DNA of 12,425 nt, taken from Georgenia_B sunbinii. GTDB lineage: Bacteria > Actinomycetota > Actinomycetes > Actinomycetales > Actinomycetaceae. Where the stretch lies: the NCBI RefSeq assembly GCF_036421855.1, contig NZ_JAZGOK010000020.1, one strand, 5' to 3'. The translations under genes and the position numbers were made by a program. This document shows, piece after piece, positions 1-6,119 of the stretch; the first letter of the stretch is position 1, and each line of letters opens with the position of its first letter. The notes under the pieces were generated by a model. The model had not been told where the DNA came from, did no database searches, and saw nothing but the letters and a program-made list of their open reading frames with translations.

Positions 1-28
1 GGGCCCGCAGCCGGTCGGCTGCGGGCCC
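1..28. terminator. Hairpin terminator at left edge, possibly bidirectional
   Basis: A perfect 12-bp stem (1-12 pairs with 17-28) closes a GGTC tetraloop. The same stem, with a different loop, follows gene 1 at 5912-5939, where it is placed as a terminator. To the right of this copy there is no T-run (CCTCGTC follows), so if it terminates a rightward gene it is a weak intrinsic terminator. Bases 29-38 (CTCGTCATGC) are the reverse complement of the 10 bases just before the gene 1 terminator, so this copy is an inverted version of that one. The gene it serves lies outside the window. Confidence 0.6.
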
Positions 29-82
29 CTCGTCATGCGCGCGTAGCACCTGGTTCCGTAACCGCAACTTAGCTCTTTTGGT

Positions 83-110
83 TTGACACCGACGAAAGGT
101 CGCTTAGGAT
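83..110 (+). promoter_or_regulatory. Sigma70-type promoter of gene 1
   Basis: TTGACA at 83-88 is a full consensus -35 box. It is followed after 16 bases by TAGGAT at 105-110, a good actinobacterial -10 (TANNNT). The preceding stretch (CTCTTTTGG) is the most T-rich part of the region. Transcription would start near 117, leaving a leader of about 170 nt before the GTG at 287. The call is from sequence only. Confidence 0.55.
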
Positions 111-286
111 TCTTGGTGGTGTGACCCGAGACATATTCGTCCCGGCCACGCACGGCCCTCGTAGTCGAGGGGCGCAAACCACGACCGGCTCGGGGTCGAT
201 GGGCGGCGGAGAATCCGCCACCTGTTGGCCCGGCGGACCGCGACCACGTGCGTCGGGACCGTTCCGGACTTGCCAAGGAGGAGCTT
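111..286 (+). promoter_or_regulatory. Gene 1 leader with two small hairpins, a weak operator-like site and a strong RBS
   Basis: Two hairpins are visible: CCCTCG (156-161) with CGAGGG (166-171) around TAGT, and GGCGGA (205-210) with TCCGCC (214-219) around GAA. At 120-135, TGTGA-N6-ACATA is a degenerate relative of the CRP/GlxR-like site of gene 2 and sits in the same place, just after the -10. The ribosome site AAGGAGGAG (275-283) lies 5 bases (counted from AGGAGG) before GTG 287 and fixes that start over the upstream in-frame GTG at 248. I recognise no known riboswitch class. Confidence 0.4.
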
Positions 287-2077
287 GTGGCCAGAAGTTT
301 AACGGGCGGCCGATGGTCGACCCGAGGCGCGGCAGCAGTGCTGTCAGCCGCGCTGGTACTACCACTGACGATCTCCGGGGCGCAGGCTAACCCCGGAAAC
401 GCCCAGGTCCCGACAACTGTGGGGACCCAGGCTGACACTCCAGCAGTCACGGCCGAGGCCGAGACCGACTGGAACGATTACGAGAAGGTCCTGCTCACCA
501 AGAACACCGGTGAGCCGATCGACCTCGCCGTGCTGCCGGACACCCGAGTGCTGCACACCGCGCGCGACGGCGTCGTCCGCCTGACGGACCCCTCGACCGG
601 AGCGACGACCCAGGTCGCCAAGCTCGACGTCTACGCCAACTCCGAGGACGGCCTCCAGGGCATCGAGCTGGACCCCAACTTCGAAGAGAACGGCTGGGTC
701 TACCTCTCCTACGCTCCCCGCGTGATGTCGGGGACGACCGAGGCCGGGGTTGCCTACCCCGAGACCACCCCCGCCGGGAACGCCCCCAACACCGTTCCCG
801 AGGGTGAAGACCCCGAGACCTACTGGGACCAGTGGCTCGGTTACAACCTCCTGTCCCGCTTCCAGTGGAACGCCGAGACGAACACGCTTGACCTCGACTC
901 CGAGCAGGAGATCATCAAGGTCAGCGCCCAGCGCGGCCAGTGCTGCCACGTCGGCGCGGACATCGCCTTCGACGAGGACGGCAACCTCTACCTGTCCTCG
1001 GGTGACAACACCCCGGCCGGCACGCCTGGCGCGAACGGCTACACGCCGATCAACAACGCCCCGGGGATGAACCCCGGCTTCGACGCCCGCCGCGGTGCCG
1101 GTAACACCAACGACCTGCGTGGCGCGATCCTGCGGATCAACGTCAACGACGAGATCGAGGAGGGCGTCGAGCCCGGACCCGGCACGTCGTACACGATCCC
1201 CGAGGGCAACCTCTTCAACTCCGGCGACTACGACGCCGACCTGGTCCGCGAAGAGCTCTACGTCATGGGCCTGCGCAACCCGTTCCGCATCGACTACGAC
1301 GCCGAGTCCGGCGCGCTGGTCTGGGGCGACTACGGCCCCGACGCCGGTTCGGCCCAGGCTGACCGCGGCCCCATGGGGTACGTCGAGTGGCAGCTGACCA
1401 CCGAGCCGATGAACGGCGGGTGGCCCTACTGCCACGGCCCCAACGACGGTGGCGCCTACAACGAGTGGGACTACGAGAACGACGCCGCCGGTGACCTCAC
1501 CTTCGACTGCGACGCTCCGGTCAACAACTCGACCTGGAACACCGGTCTCGAGCAGCTCCCGCCGGTGACCGAGCCGCAGCTCTGGTACGGCGACAACCCC
1601 GGCGACCAGCCGTGGGACATCCTCGTCGAGCTCGGTGGCGGCGGCCAGGCTCCCATGGGCGGCCCGATCTACCGCTACGACGAGAGCCTCGAGTCGGACA
1701 CGAAGTTCCCCGAGTACTGGGACGGCAAGCCGTTCATGGCGGAGTTCTCCCAGGACTACGTCGTGTCGATCACGATGGACGAGCTCTCCTCGCAGGGCGA
1801 GGTCACCGACATCAGCGACTTCCTGCCGAACCTCCACCTCGAGACGGTGAACCAGCCCATCTGGGACAACGTCATGGACATGGAGTTCGGTCCGGACGGC
1901 TCGATGTACGTGCTGGAGTACGGGGACGGCTTCTTCCGCCAGAACCCGGACGCCGGCCTCTACCGCATTAACTACGNTCATGGACATGGAGTTCGGTCCG
2001 GACGGCTCGATGTACGTGCTGGAGTACGGGGACGGCTTCTTCCGCCAGAACCCGGACGCCGGCCTCTACCGCATTAA
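287..2077 (+). CDS. Gene 1, 5' part: secreted PQQ-type glucose/sorbosone dehydrogenase domain (frame broken at N1977)
   Basis: This is the first half of gene 1 as the sequence reads. GTG 287 is preferred over GTG 248 because AAGGAGGAG lies just upstream and residues 1-34 then form a clean signal peptide (Arg-containing start, Ala/Leu/Val core, cleavage after AQA). The signal is nearly the same as that of gene 2. Residues 62-563 resemble the soluble PQQ sugar dehydrogenase (GSDH) beta-propeller family, which oxidises sugars outside the cytoplasm. His221 in the CCH motif, followed by DEDGNLYLSSGD, matches the position of the catalytic His of soluble glucose dehydrogenase. Arg330 in GLRNPF matches the conserved RNP arginine. 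Genuine sequence ends at 1976; after the N at 1977 the printed frame reads 33 out-of-frame residues to a TAA at 2075-2077. The N-terminal part is sound; the end is artefactual. Substrate is unknown. Confidence 0.85.
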   Translation: MARSLTGGRWSTRGAAAVLSAALVLPLTISGAQANPGNAQVPTTVGTQADTPAVTAEAETDWNDYEKVLLTKNTGEPIDLAVLPDTRVLHTARDGVVRLTDPSTGATTQVAKLDVYANSEDGLQGIELDPNFEENGWVYLSYAPRVMSGTTEAGVAYPETTPAGNAPNTVPEGEDPETYWDQWLGYNLLSRFQWNAETNTLDLDSEQEIIKVSAQRGQCCHVGADIAFDEDGNLYLSSGDNTPAGTPGANGYTPINNAPGMNPGFDARRGAGNTNDLRGAILRINVNDEIEEGVEPGPGTSYTIPEGNLFNSGDYDADLVREELYVMGLRNPFRIDYDAESGALVWGDYGPDAGSAQADRGPMGYVEWQLTTEPMNGGWPYCHGPNDGGAYNEWDYENDAAGDLTFDCDAPVNNSTWNTGLEQLPPVTEPQLWYGDNPGDQPWDILVELGGGGQAPMGGPIYRYDESLESDTKFPEYWDGKPFMAEFSQDYVVSITMDELSSQGEVTDISDFLPNLHLETVNQPIWDNVMDMEFGPDGSMYVLEYGDGFFRQNPDAGLYRINYXHGHGVRSGRLDVRAGVRGRLLPPEPGRRPLPH

Positions 2078-2082
2078 CTACG
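1872..2082 (+). repeat. 105-bp exact direct repeat around a single N: assembly join artefact
   Basis: Positions 1872-1976 and 1978-2082 are identical over 105 bases, with only the ambiguous base N1977 between them. The offset of 106 is not a multiple of 3, so it breaks the gene exactly there. This is the expected signature of two contig ends that share an overlap but were joined with an N instead of being merged. A real in-gene duplication would not be expected to carry an ambiguous base exactly at the junction. Confidence 0.9.
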
Positions 2083-5000
2083 TTGGTGACGGCAACAAGA
2101 CCCCGCAGGCGTCCTTCACCGCCACCCCGGCATCCAGCAGCGAGGCGCCGCTCGAGGTCGTCTTCGACGCCTCGGCGTCCCGCGACCCCGAGGGTGAGGA
2201 GCTCACCTACGAGTGGGACTTCGACAGTGACGGCGTCTATGACGCCGAGGGCGTCGAGACGACCTACACCTTCGAGGACCTCGGCCGTTACGACGTCACG
2301 CTGCGCGTCACCGACCCGCAGGGTGCGATCGGCCTGGCCACCACGCCGGTCACGGTCGGCAACACAGCCCCGGAGATCACGCTCAGCGTGAACGACGGTG
2401 CCATCTTCAACTGGGGCGACGACGTCCCGCTCACCGTGTCCGTCAGCGACGCGGAGGACGGCGACGAGCCGAACTGCCGCAACGTCAACTGGACCTTCGG
2501 TCTGGGACACAACGAGCACGCCCACCCGGAGGTCTCCGGGCGCGGCTGCGAGTTCATCATCGAGACCAGCGAGGACGCCGTCGAGCACGGCGAGGGCGAG
2601 AAGATCTACGGCACGCTCGTCGTCTCCTACGCCGACGAGGCGCAGGGCGAGGTCCCGTCGATCACCGGCGAGGCCACCCTCATCCTCAAGCCCGAGGTTC
2701 AGCAGGCCGAGTGGTTCGACGCCTCTGAGGGCATCACCGTGGTCGACGACGCCGAGGCCGGCGCCGGCGGCTACGTGAGCGAGTTCGACGAGGGTGACTC
2801 GATCACCTTCCGTCCGTTCTCCTTCACTGACGCGGCGACCGGCGATGTCATCGACACCGTCACCGCCCGCGGCAACGGCGAGGGCACCATCTCCCTCGGC
2901 TGGGCCGGGGTGGACGGCACCTTCGCTGACATCGAGTTCACCGGTAGCGAGCCCGCGGAGCGCAACCTCACCGCAGACAGCACCATCGGCGCCTGGTTCG
3001 CCGACCCGGTCGGTGCCGCGCTCATCGGCGAGATCATCCCGGCGGACATCGCCGAGCAGGTCAGCGACATCACGCTCGACGAGCTCATCGACCTGTCCCA
3101 GGGCGAGCTCTCCGCGCACGCCGTGGCCGAGCTCGTCGCCGCCTACCAGAACGCCCCGGCAGCCCCCGGTGACGGTGGCTGGCAGGACGTCGAGGTTCGC
3201 CTGACCGACATCCCGCAGGGCTCCGGCGAGCTCGTCGTCACCAGCACCGGTGGCGTCGACCTCGACTACCTGGCCTTCACCGCCTCGGGCGACCAGCCCC
3301 CGGCACCGCAGATCCAGATCCCTGCGGAGAAGGTCTCCATCGGCATGTTCTCCCTCATCCCCTGGGTGGGCGAGGACGGCCTGCCGAGCGTGCTCTCGCG
3401 GCTGTCGGACATCGGCTTCGAGAACGTCGAGCCCTTCGGCAGTAACTTCAGCGACTACACCGCTGAGGAGTTCCGCGCGATGGTCGACGAGATCGGCCTG
3501 AGCGTCCCGTCCTCGCACTACAACGTGGCCGAGGACACCTTCGACGAGACGCTCGCGTACATCGACACGCTGGGCCAGGAGTACGCCGGTTCCGGCGGAT
3601 TCCCCGCCCCTGGCATCCGTTCCTACGAGGACACCCTCGCCACGGCCGAGGCGATGGACCGGCTCGGTGAGCGGTCCGTCGAGGCCGGCATCGGCAAGCT
3701 CTTCGGTCACAACCACGACGGCGAGTTCACCACCGTGTACGAGCACAACGGTGAAGAGCTCTCCGCGTGGGAGATCCTCGTCGAGGAGACCAACCCCGAG
3801 TACGTCACCTTCCAGGTTGACGTCGCGTGGGCAGCACACGCAGGTGTGGACGTCCCGGCTCTCATCGAGGAGCACGGCGACCGCATCGAGCTGCTCCACA
3901 TCAAGGACGCCGTCAACGTCGCTGGCGAGGGTCGTCCGACCTTCACCAACCTCGGCGAGGGAGAGATCCCGCTCCAGGAGATCCTGGCAGCAGCCGAGGA
4001 GCACGCGGAGATCGCGTACTACGTCCTCGAGTTCGACCAGGCCCCGCTGGGCGAGACCTTCGCCGAGACCGGGTTCTCCTACCTCACCGGTGAGGAGCTC
4101 GCCCCGATCCACGTTCCGGTGGAGGACGTCTCCATCGGCATGTTCTCCCTCATCCCGTGGGTCAACGAGGCAGGTCTGTCCTCGGTGCTCGCGCGCCTGG
4201 CGGAGATCGGCTTCGAGAACATCGAGCCCTTCGGCGGCAACCTCGGCGGCTACACCGCTGAGGACTTCCGTGCGATGACCGACCTCATCGGGCTGAACGT
4301 GCCCTCGTCGCACTACAACGTCGACGTCGCGACGTTCCCCCAGACCCTGGAGTACGTCGAGACGCTGGGCCAGGAGTACGTCGGCTCCGGCGGCTTCCCC
4401 CAGCCGGGGATCAGCTCGATCGGTCGCGTCATGGACACTGCTCGCGCAATGAACCTGCTGGGCCGGGCCTCGGTCGAGGCCGGCACCGGCAAGCTCTTCG
4501 GCCACAACCACGCCGGCGAGTTCACCACGATGTACGAGTACGACGGCGAGCAGATGTCGGCGTGGGAGATCCTCGTCGAGGAGACCGACGCCGAGTACGT
4601 CACCTTCCAGGTGGACGTGGCCTGGGCCGCGCACGCCGGGATCGACGTGCCGGCTCTCATCGAGGAGCACGGCGACCGCATCGAGCTGCTCCACGTCAAG
4701 GACGCCACCGGCCTCGGTGAGGACGATGGTCCGAACTTCACCAACCTCGGTGACGGCGACATGGACCTGCAGGCCATCCTGCGGGCGGCTCGGGACCACG
4801 CGAACGTCGAGCTCTACGTCCTCGAGTACGACGTCTCGCCCGACGGCCCGAGCTTCGCCACCACCGGGTTCGAGTACCTCACCGGCCAGCCGGCCGGCGA
4901 GGAGGGCTCGCGCGTGGTCGAGGCGACTCCCGCCGCAGTGACGTTCGACGACCAGTACGGCACGGCGAGCGACACCTACACGGTGCCGCGCGCCACTGGC

Positions 5001-5882
5001 GTGGAGTACGTCATCAACGACGAGGTCGTGGCCGCCGGCACCCACCCGGGTGAAGGCACCGTGGCCGTGACCGCTCAGGCCGCGGAGGGCTTCGTGCTCG
5101 CCGACGACGTCACCGCCGAGTGGAGCTTCACCTTCTCCACCGTGGAGGCGCCCGGCCCGGACAACCGGACCTCGGAGTTCCACCTCAGCAACAGCTGGAC
5201 TGGCGCCACCGCAGCGCACTTCATGTTCGGCCGGATGGTCGACGAGGTGCTCATCGGTGACTGGGACGGCAACGGCACGGACACCATCGCGGTCCGCAAG
5301 GGCAACGAGTTCCACGTGAGCAACAGCCAGCGTGGTGGCGAGCCGGACGTCGTGCTGACCTACGGCCGCCCCGGCGACGTCATCCTCGTGGGTGACTGGG
5401 ACGGCGACGGCTCGGACACCTTCGCGGTTCGCCGTGGGTCCGAGTACCACGTCAAGAACTCCCTGCGTGGGGGTGCTGCCGACGTGGTCGTCAACTACGG
5501 TCGTGCGGACGACGAGGTGCTGGTCGGTGACTGGAACGGCAGTGGCGTGGACACCTTCGCCATCCGTCGTGGCGCTCAGTACCACGTGAAGAACTCCGTC
5601 ATCGGCGGCGACGCCGACGTGGTCGTGACCTACGGCCGCGCCAACGACGTCACCCTCGCGGGTGACTGGGACGGCAACGGCACCGACACCCTCGCGATCC
5701 AGCGGGGTCGGACGTACCACGTGAACAACTCCCTGCGTGGCGGGGACGCGGACATCGTGCTGACCTTCGGTCGCCTCGGTGACGAGGTCATCGTCGGTGA
5801 CTGGAACGGTGACGGCACCGACACGCTGGGCGTCCGTCGCCCGGTCGGTGGTTGGAAGACTGCTGGCTCACTCGGCAAGTAA
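1980..5882 (+). CDS. Gene 1, 3' part: PKD, CBM6-like, twin xylose-isomerase-like TIM barrels, calcium-loop repeats
   Basis: This is the second half of gene 1 as printed. The ATG at 1980 is an internal Met of the duplicated segment, with no ribosome site, and is not a true start. Numbering follows the reconstructed protein. A PKD domain (571-656, with YEWDFDSDG) leads to a beta module with Cys695/Cys719 and LGHNEHAHP. A CBM6-like carbohydrate-binding module (770-964) follows, carrying an extra helical acidic insert at 859-929. Two TIM barrels of the AP-endonuclease-2/sugar isomerase-epimerase superfamily come next. Each keeps GHNHxGEF, FQVDVAW, LLHxKD and YVLE: His1106/1108, Asp1143, His1169, Glu1213 in the first; His1371/1373, Asp1408, His1434, Glu1478 in the second. 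A beta domain and five DWDGxGxD repeats finish the protein. The barrels probably bind a divalent metal and isomerise, epimerise or eliminate on sugars; the reaction is not known. Export is unusual for this superfamily. Confidence 0.85.
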   Translation: MDMEFGPDGSMYVLEYGDGFFRQNPDAGLYRINYVGDGNKTPQASFTATPASSSEAPLEVVFDASASRDPEGEELTYEWDFDSDGVYDAEGVETTYTFEDLGRYDVTLRVTDPQGAIGLATTPVTVGNTAPEITLSVNDGAIFNWGDDVPLTVSVSDAEDGDEPNCRNVNWTFGLGHNEHAHPEVSGRGCEFIIETSEDAVEHGEGEKIYGTLVVSYADEAQGEVPSITGEATLILKPEVQQAEWFDASEGITVVDDAEAGAGGYVSEFDEGDSITFRPFSFTDAATGDVIDTVTARGNGEGTISLGWAGVDGTFADIEFTGSEPAERNLTADSTIGAWFADPVGAALIGEIIPADIAEQVSDITLDELIDLSQGELSAHAVAELVAAYQNAPAAPGDGGWQDVEVRLTDIPQGSGELVVTSTGGVDLDYLAFTASGDQPPAPQIQIPAEKVSIGMFSLIPWVGEDGLPSVLSRLSDIGFENVEPFGSNFSDYTAEEFRAMVDEIGLSVPSSHYNVAEDTFDETLAYIDTLGQEYAGSGGFPAPGIRSYEDTLATAEAMDRLGERSVEAGIGKLFGHNHDGEFTTVYEHNGEELSAWEILVEETNPEYVTFQVDVAWAAHAGVDVPALIEEHGDRIELLHIKDAVNVAGEGRPTFTNLGEGEIPLQEILAAAEEHAEIAYYVLEFDQAPLGETFAETGFSYLTGEELAPIHVPVEDVSIGMFSLIPWVNEAGLSSVLARLAEIGFENIEPFGGNLGGYTAEDFRAMTDLIGLNVPSSHYNVDVATFPQTLEYVETLGQEYVGSGGFPQPGISSIGRVMDTARAMNLLGRASVEAGTGKLFGHNHAGEFTTMYEYDGEQMSAWEILVEETDAEYVTFQVDVAWAAHAGIDVPALIEEHGDRIELLHVKDATGLGEDDGPNFTNLGDGDMDLQAILRAARDHANVELYVLEYDVSPDGPSFATTGFEYLTGQPAGEEGSRVVEATPAAVTFDDQYGTASDTYTVPRATGVEYVINDEVVAAGTHPGEGTVAVTAQAAEGFVLADDVTAEWSFTFSTVEAPGPDNRTSEFHLSNSWTGATAAHFMFGRMVDEVLIGDWDGNGTDTIAVRKGNEFHVSNSQRGGEPDVVLTYGRPGDVILVGDWDGDGSDTFAVRRGSEYHVKNSLRGGAADVVVNYGRADDEVLVGDWNGSGVDTFAIRRGAQYHVKNSVIGGDADVVVTYGRANDVTLAGDWDGNGTDTLAIQRGRTYHVNNSLRGGDADIVLTFGRLGDEVIVGDWNGDGTDTLGVRRPVGGWKTAGSLGK
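3333..4889 (+). repeat. Tandem duplication of the TIM-barrel module (795-nt period)
   Basis: The barrel starting VSIGMFSLIPWV at 3333 is repeated from 4128, a period of 795 nt or 265 residues. The copies are clearly homologous along their length. They share a 45-nt exact match (3855-3899 with 4650-4694) over the region encoding PALIEEHGDRIELLH. Both retain all recognisable metal-ligand motifs, so neither looks degenerate. They differ most in the stretch before GKLFGHNH. Confidence 0.85.
5175..5846 (+). repeat. Five tandem 45-residue FG-GAP/VCBS-like calcium-loop repeats
   Basis: GDWDGNGTD-type loops start at 5256, 5391, 5526, 5661 and 5796, exactly 135 nt apart. Each unit reads roughly (E/Q/T)(F/Y)HVxNSxxGG, then YGR, then GDW(D/N)GxGxDTxxxRRG. 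Units begin at 5175, 5307, 5442, 5577 and 5712; the first is one residue shorter. Asp/Asn-rich loops of this type bind calcium in FG-GAP and related beta-propeller repeats. The same repeats end gene 2, so they are probably a shared C-terminal surface- or glycan-attachment module. That role is inferred. Confidence 0.85.
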
Positions 5883-5911
5883 TGGTCGACTGACAGCAGG
5901 AGCATGACGAG

Positions 5912-5942
5912 GGGCCCGCAGCCAACTGGCTGCGGGCCCTTT
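5912..5942 (+). terminator. Rho-independent terminator of gene 1
   Basis: GGGCCCGCAGCC (5912-5923) pairs perfectly with 5928-5939 around an AACT loop and is followed by TTT (5940-5942). It starts 29 bases after the gene 1 stop. The stem is identical to that at 1-28. Gene 2 has its own promoter downstream, so the two genes are probably separate transcription units. Confidence 0.8.
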
Positions 5943-5981
5943 GCCGTCGCTGCCGCTGGGCGTCAGCGGGCCTCGAACTCA

Positions 5982-6010
5982 TTGACGGTGCTGCGCACCC
6001 TGGCTATCGT
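5982..6010 (+). promoter_or_regulatory. Probable promoter of gene 2
   Basis: TTGACG (5982-5987) and TATCGT (6005-6010) are separated by 17 bases, matching the sigma70-type pattern with one mismatch in the -35. They lie just after the gene 1 terminator and about 110 bases before the GTG at 6120. Start of transcription is expected near 6017. Confidence 0.5.
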
Positions 6011-6012
6011 CC

Positions 6013-6032
6013 TATGTGACCTAACACACATA
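6013..6032 (+). promoter_or_regulatory. CRP/GlxR-like operator overlapping the gene 2 transcription start
   Basis: TATGTG (6013-6018) and CACATA (6027-6032) form an inverted repeat with an 8-base spacer. Read as 6015-6030, TGTGACCTAACACACA fits the actinobacterial CRP/GlxR pattern TGTGANNTANNTCACA at every fixed position but one, including the central TA. It begins 5 bases after the -10, a position where binding would be expected to repress. The site is seen in the sequence; the regulator is inferred. Confidence 0.5.
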
Positions 6033-6047
6033 TCGCGAAGGGGCGAT

Positions 6048-6114
6048 GCGTGCCGGTGCGCCATAGGAGACGCACCTCGGCACGGACACCTCGTCGACGA
6101 CGATGACGAGGAGG
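6048..6114 (+). promoter_or_regulatory. Structured gene 2 leader and ribosome-binding site
   Basis: A long hairpin pairs 6049-6060 with 6071-6084 around a 10-base loop, with a 2-base bulge at 6076-6077. A second possible stem pairs CTCGTC (6090-6095) with GACGAG (6105-6110), whose last bases enter the ribosome site GAGGAGG (6108-6114). A competing 10-base palindrome, TCGTCGACGA, spans 6091-6100. AGGAGG lies 5 bases before GTG 6120, the same spacing as in gene 1. Whether the stem affects translation is unknown. Confidence 0.4.
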
Positions 6115-6119
6115 AAGTC

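Larger units (their letters stand above)
287..5882 (+). other. Reconstructed gene 1: one secreted multidomain protein of 1829 residues
   Basis: Removing one 105-bp copy and the N (106 bases) puts the frame starting at 287 in phase with the frame ending at the TAA 5880-5882, with no internal stop. The join falls inside the end of the GSDH domain, which needs both halves. Domain order by reconstructed residue: signal peptide 1-34, GSDH 62-563, PKD 571-656, Cys/His beta module about 657-769, CBM6-like 770-964, TIM barrels 981-1233 and 1246-1499, small beta domain 1507-1583, five calcium-loop repeats 1595-1818, short tail. Gene 2 shows the GSDH-PKD junction unbroken in the same order, which supports the reconstruction. 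No LPXTG motif or C-terminal membrane anchor is seen. Confidence 0.85.

Noticed and set aside
248..286. In-frame upstream GTG start for gene 1 at 248
   Set aside because: No ribosome site precedes it, and it would put 13 residues before a normal signal peptide. GTG 287 has AAGGAGGAG at proper spacing, and its signal peptide matches gene 2 in length.
111..286. c-di-AMP (ydaO-type) riboswitch in the gene 1 leader
   Set aside because: Considered because such switches precede actinobacterial exoenzymes, but the conserved core segments and their order cannot be recognised; only two short unrelated hairpins are seen.
1980..2082. ATG 1980 as the start of an independent PKD/TIM protein
   Set aside because: This Met lies inside the duplicated end of the GSDH domain (MDMEFGPDG), has no ribosome site, and a protein starting there would have no signal peptide.
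1968..5720. Very long open frame on the minus strand, opposite gene 1
   Set aside because: It mirrors the codon bias of the + strand gene (stop codons are rare in all frames at this GC). Its translation is a Val/Gly/Asp/Arg-rich string with no domain, and it runs through the N artefact. It is a shadow.
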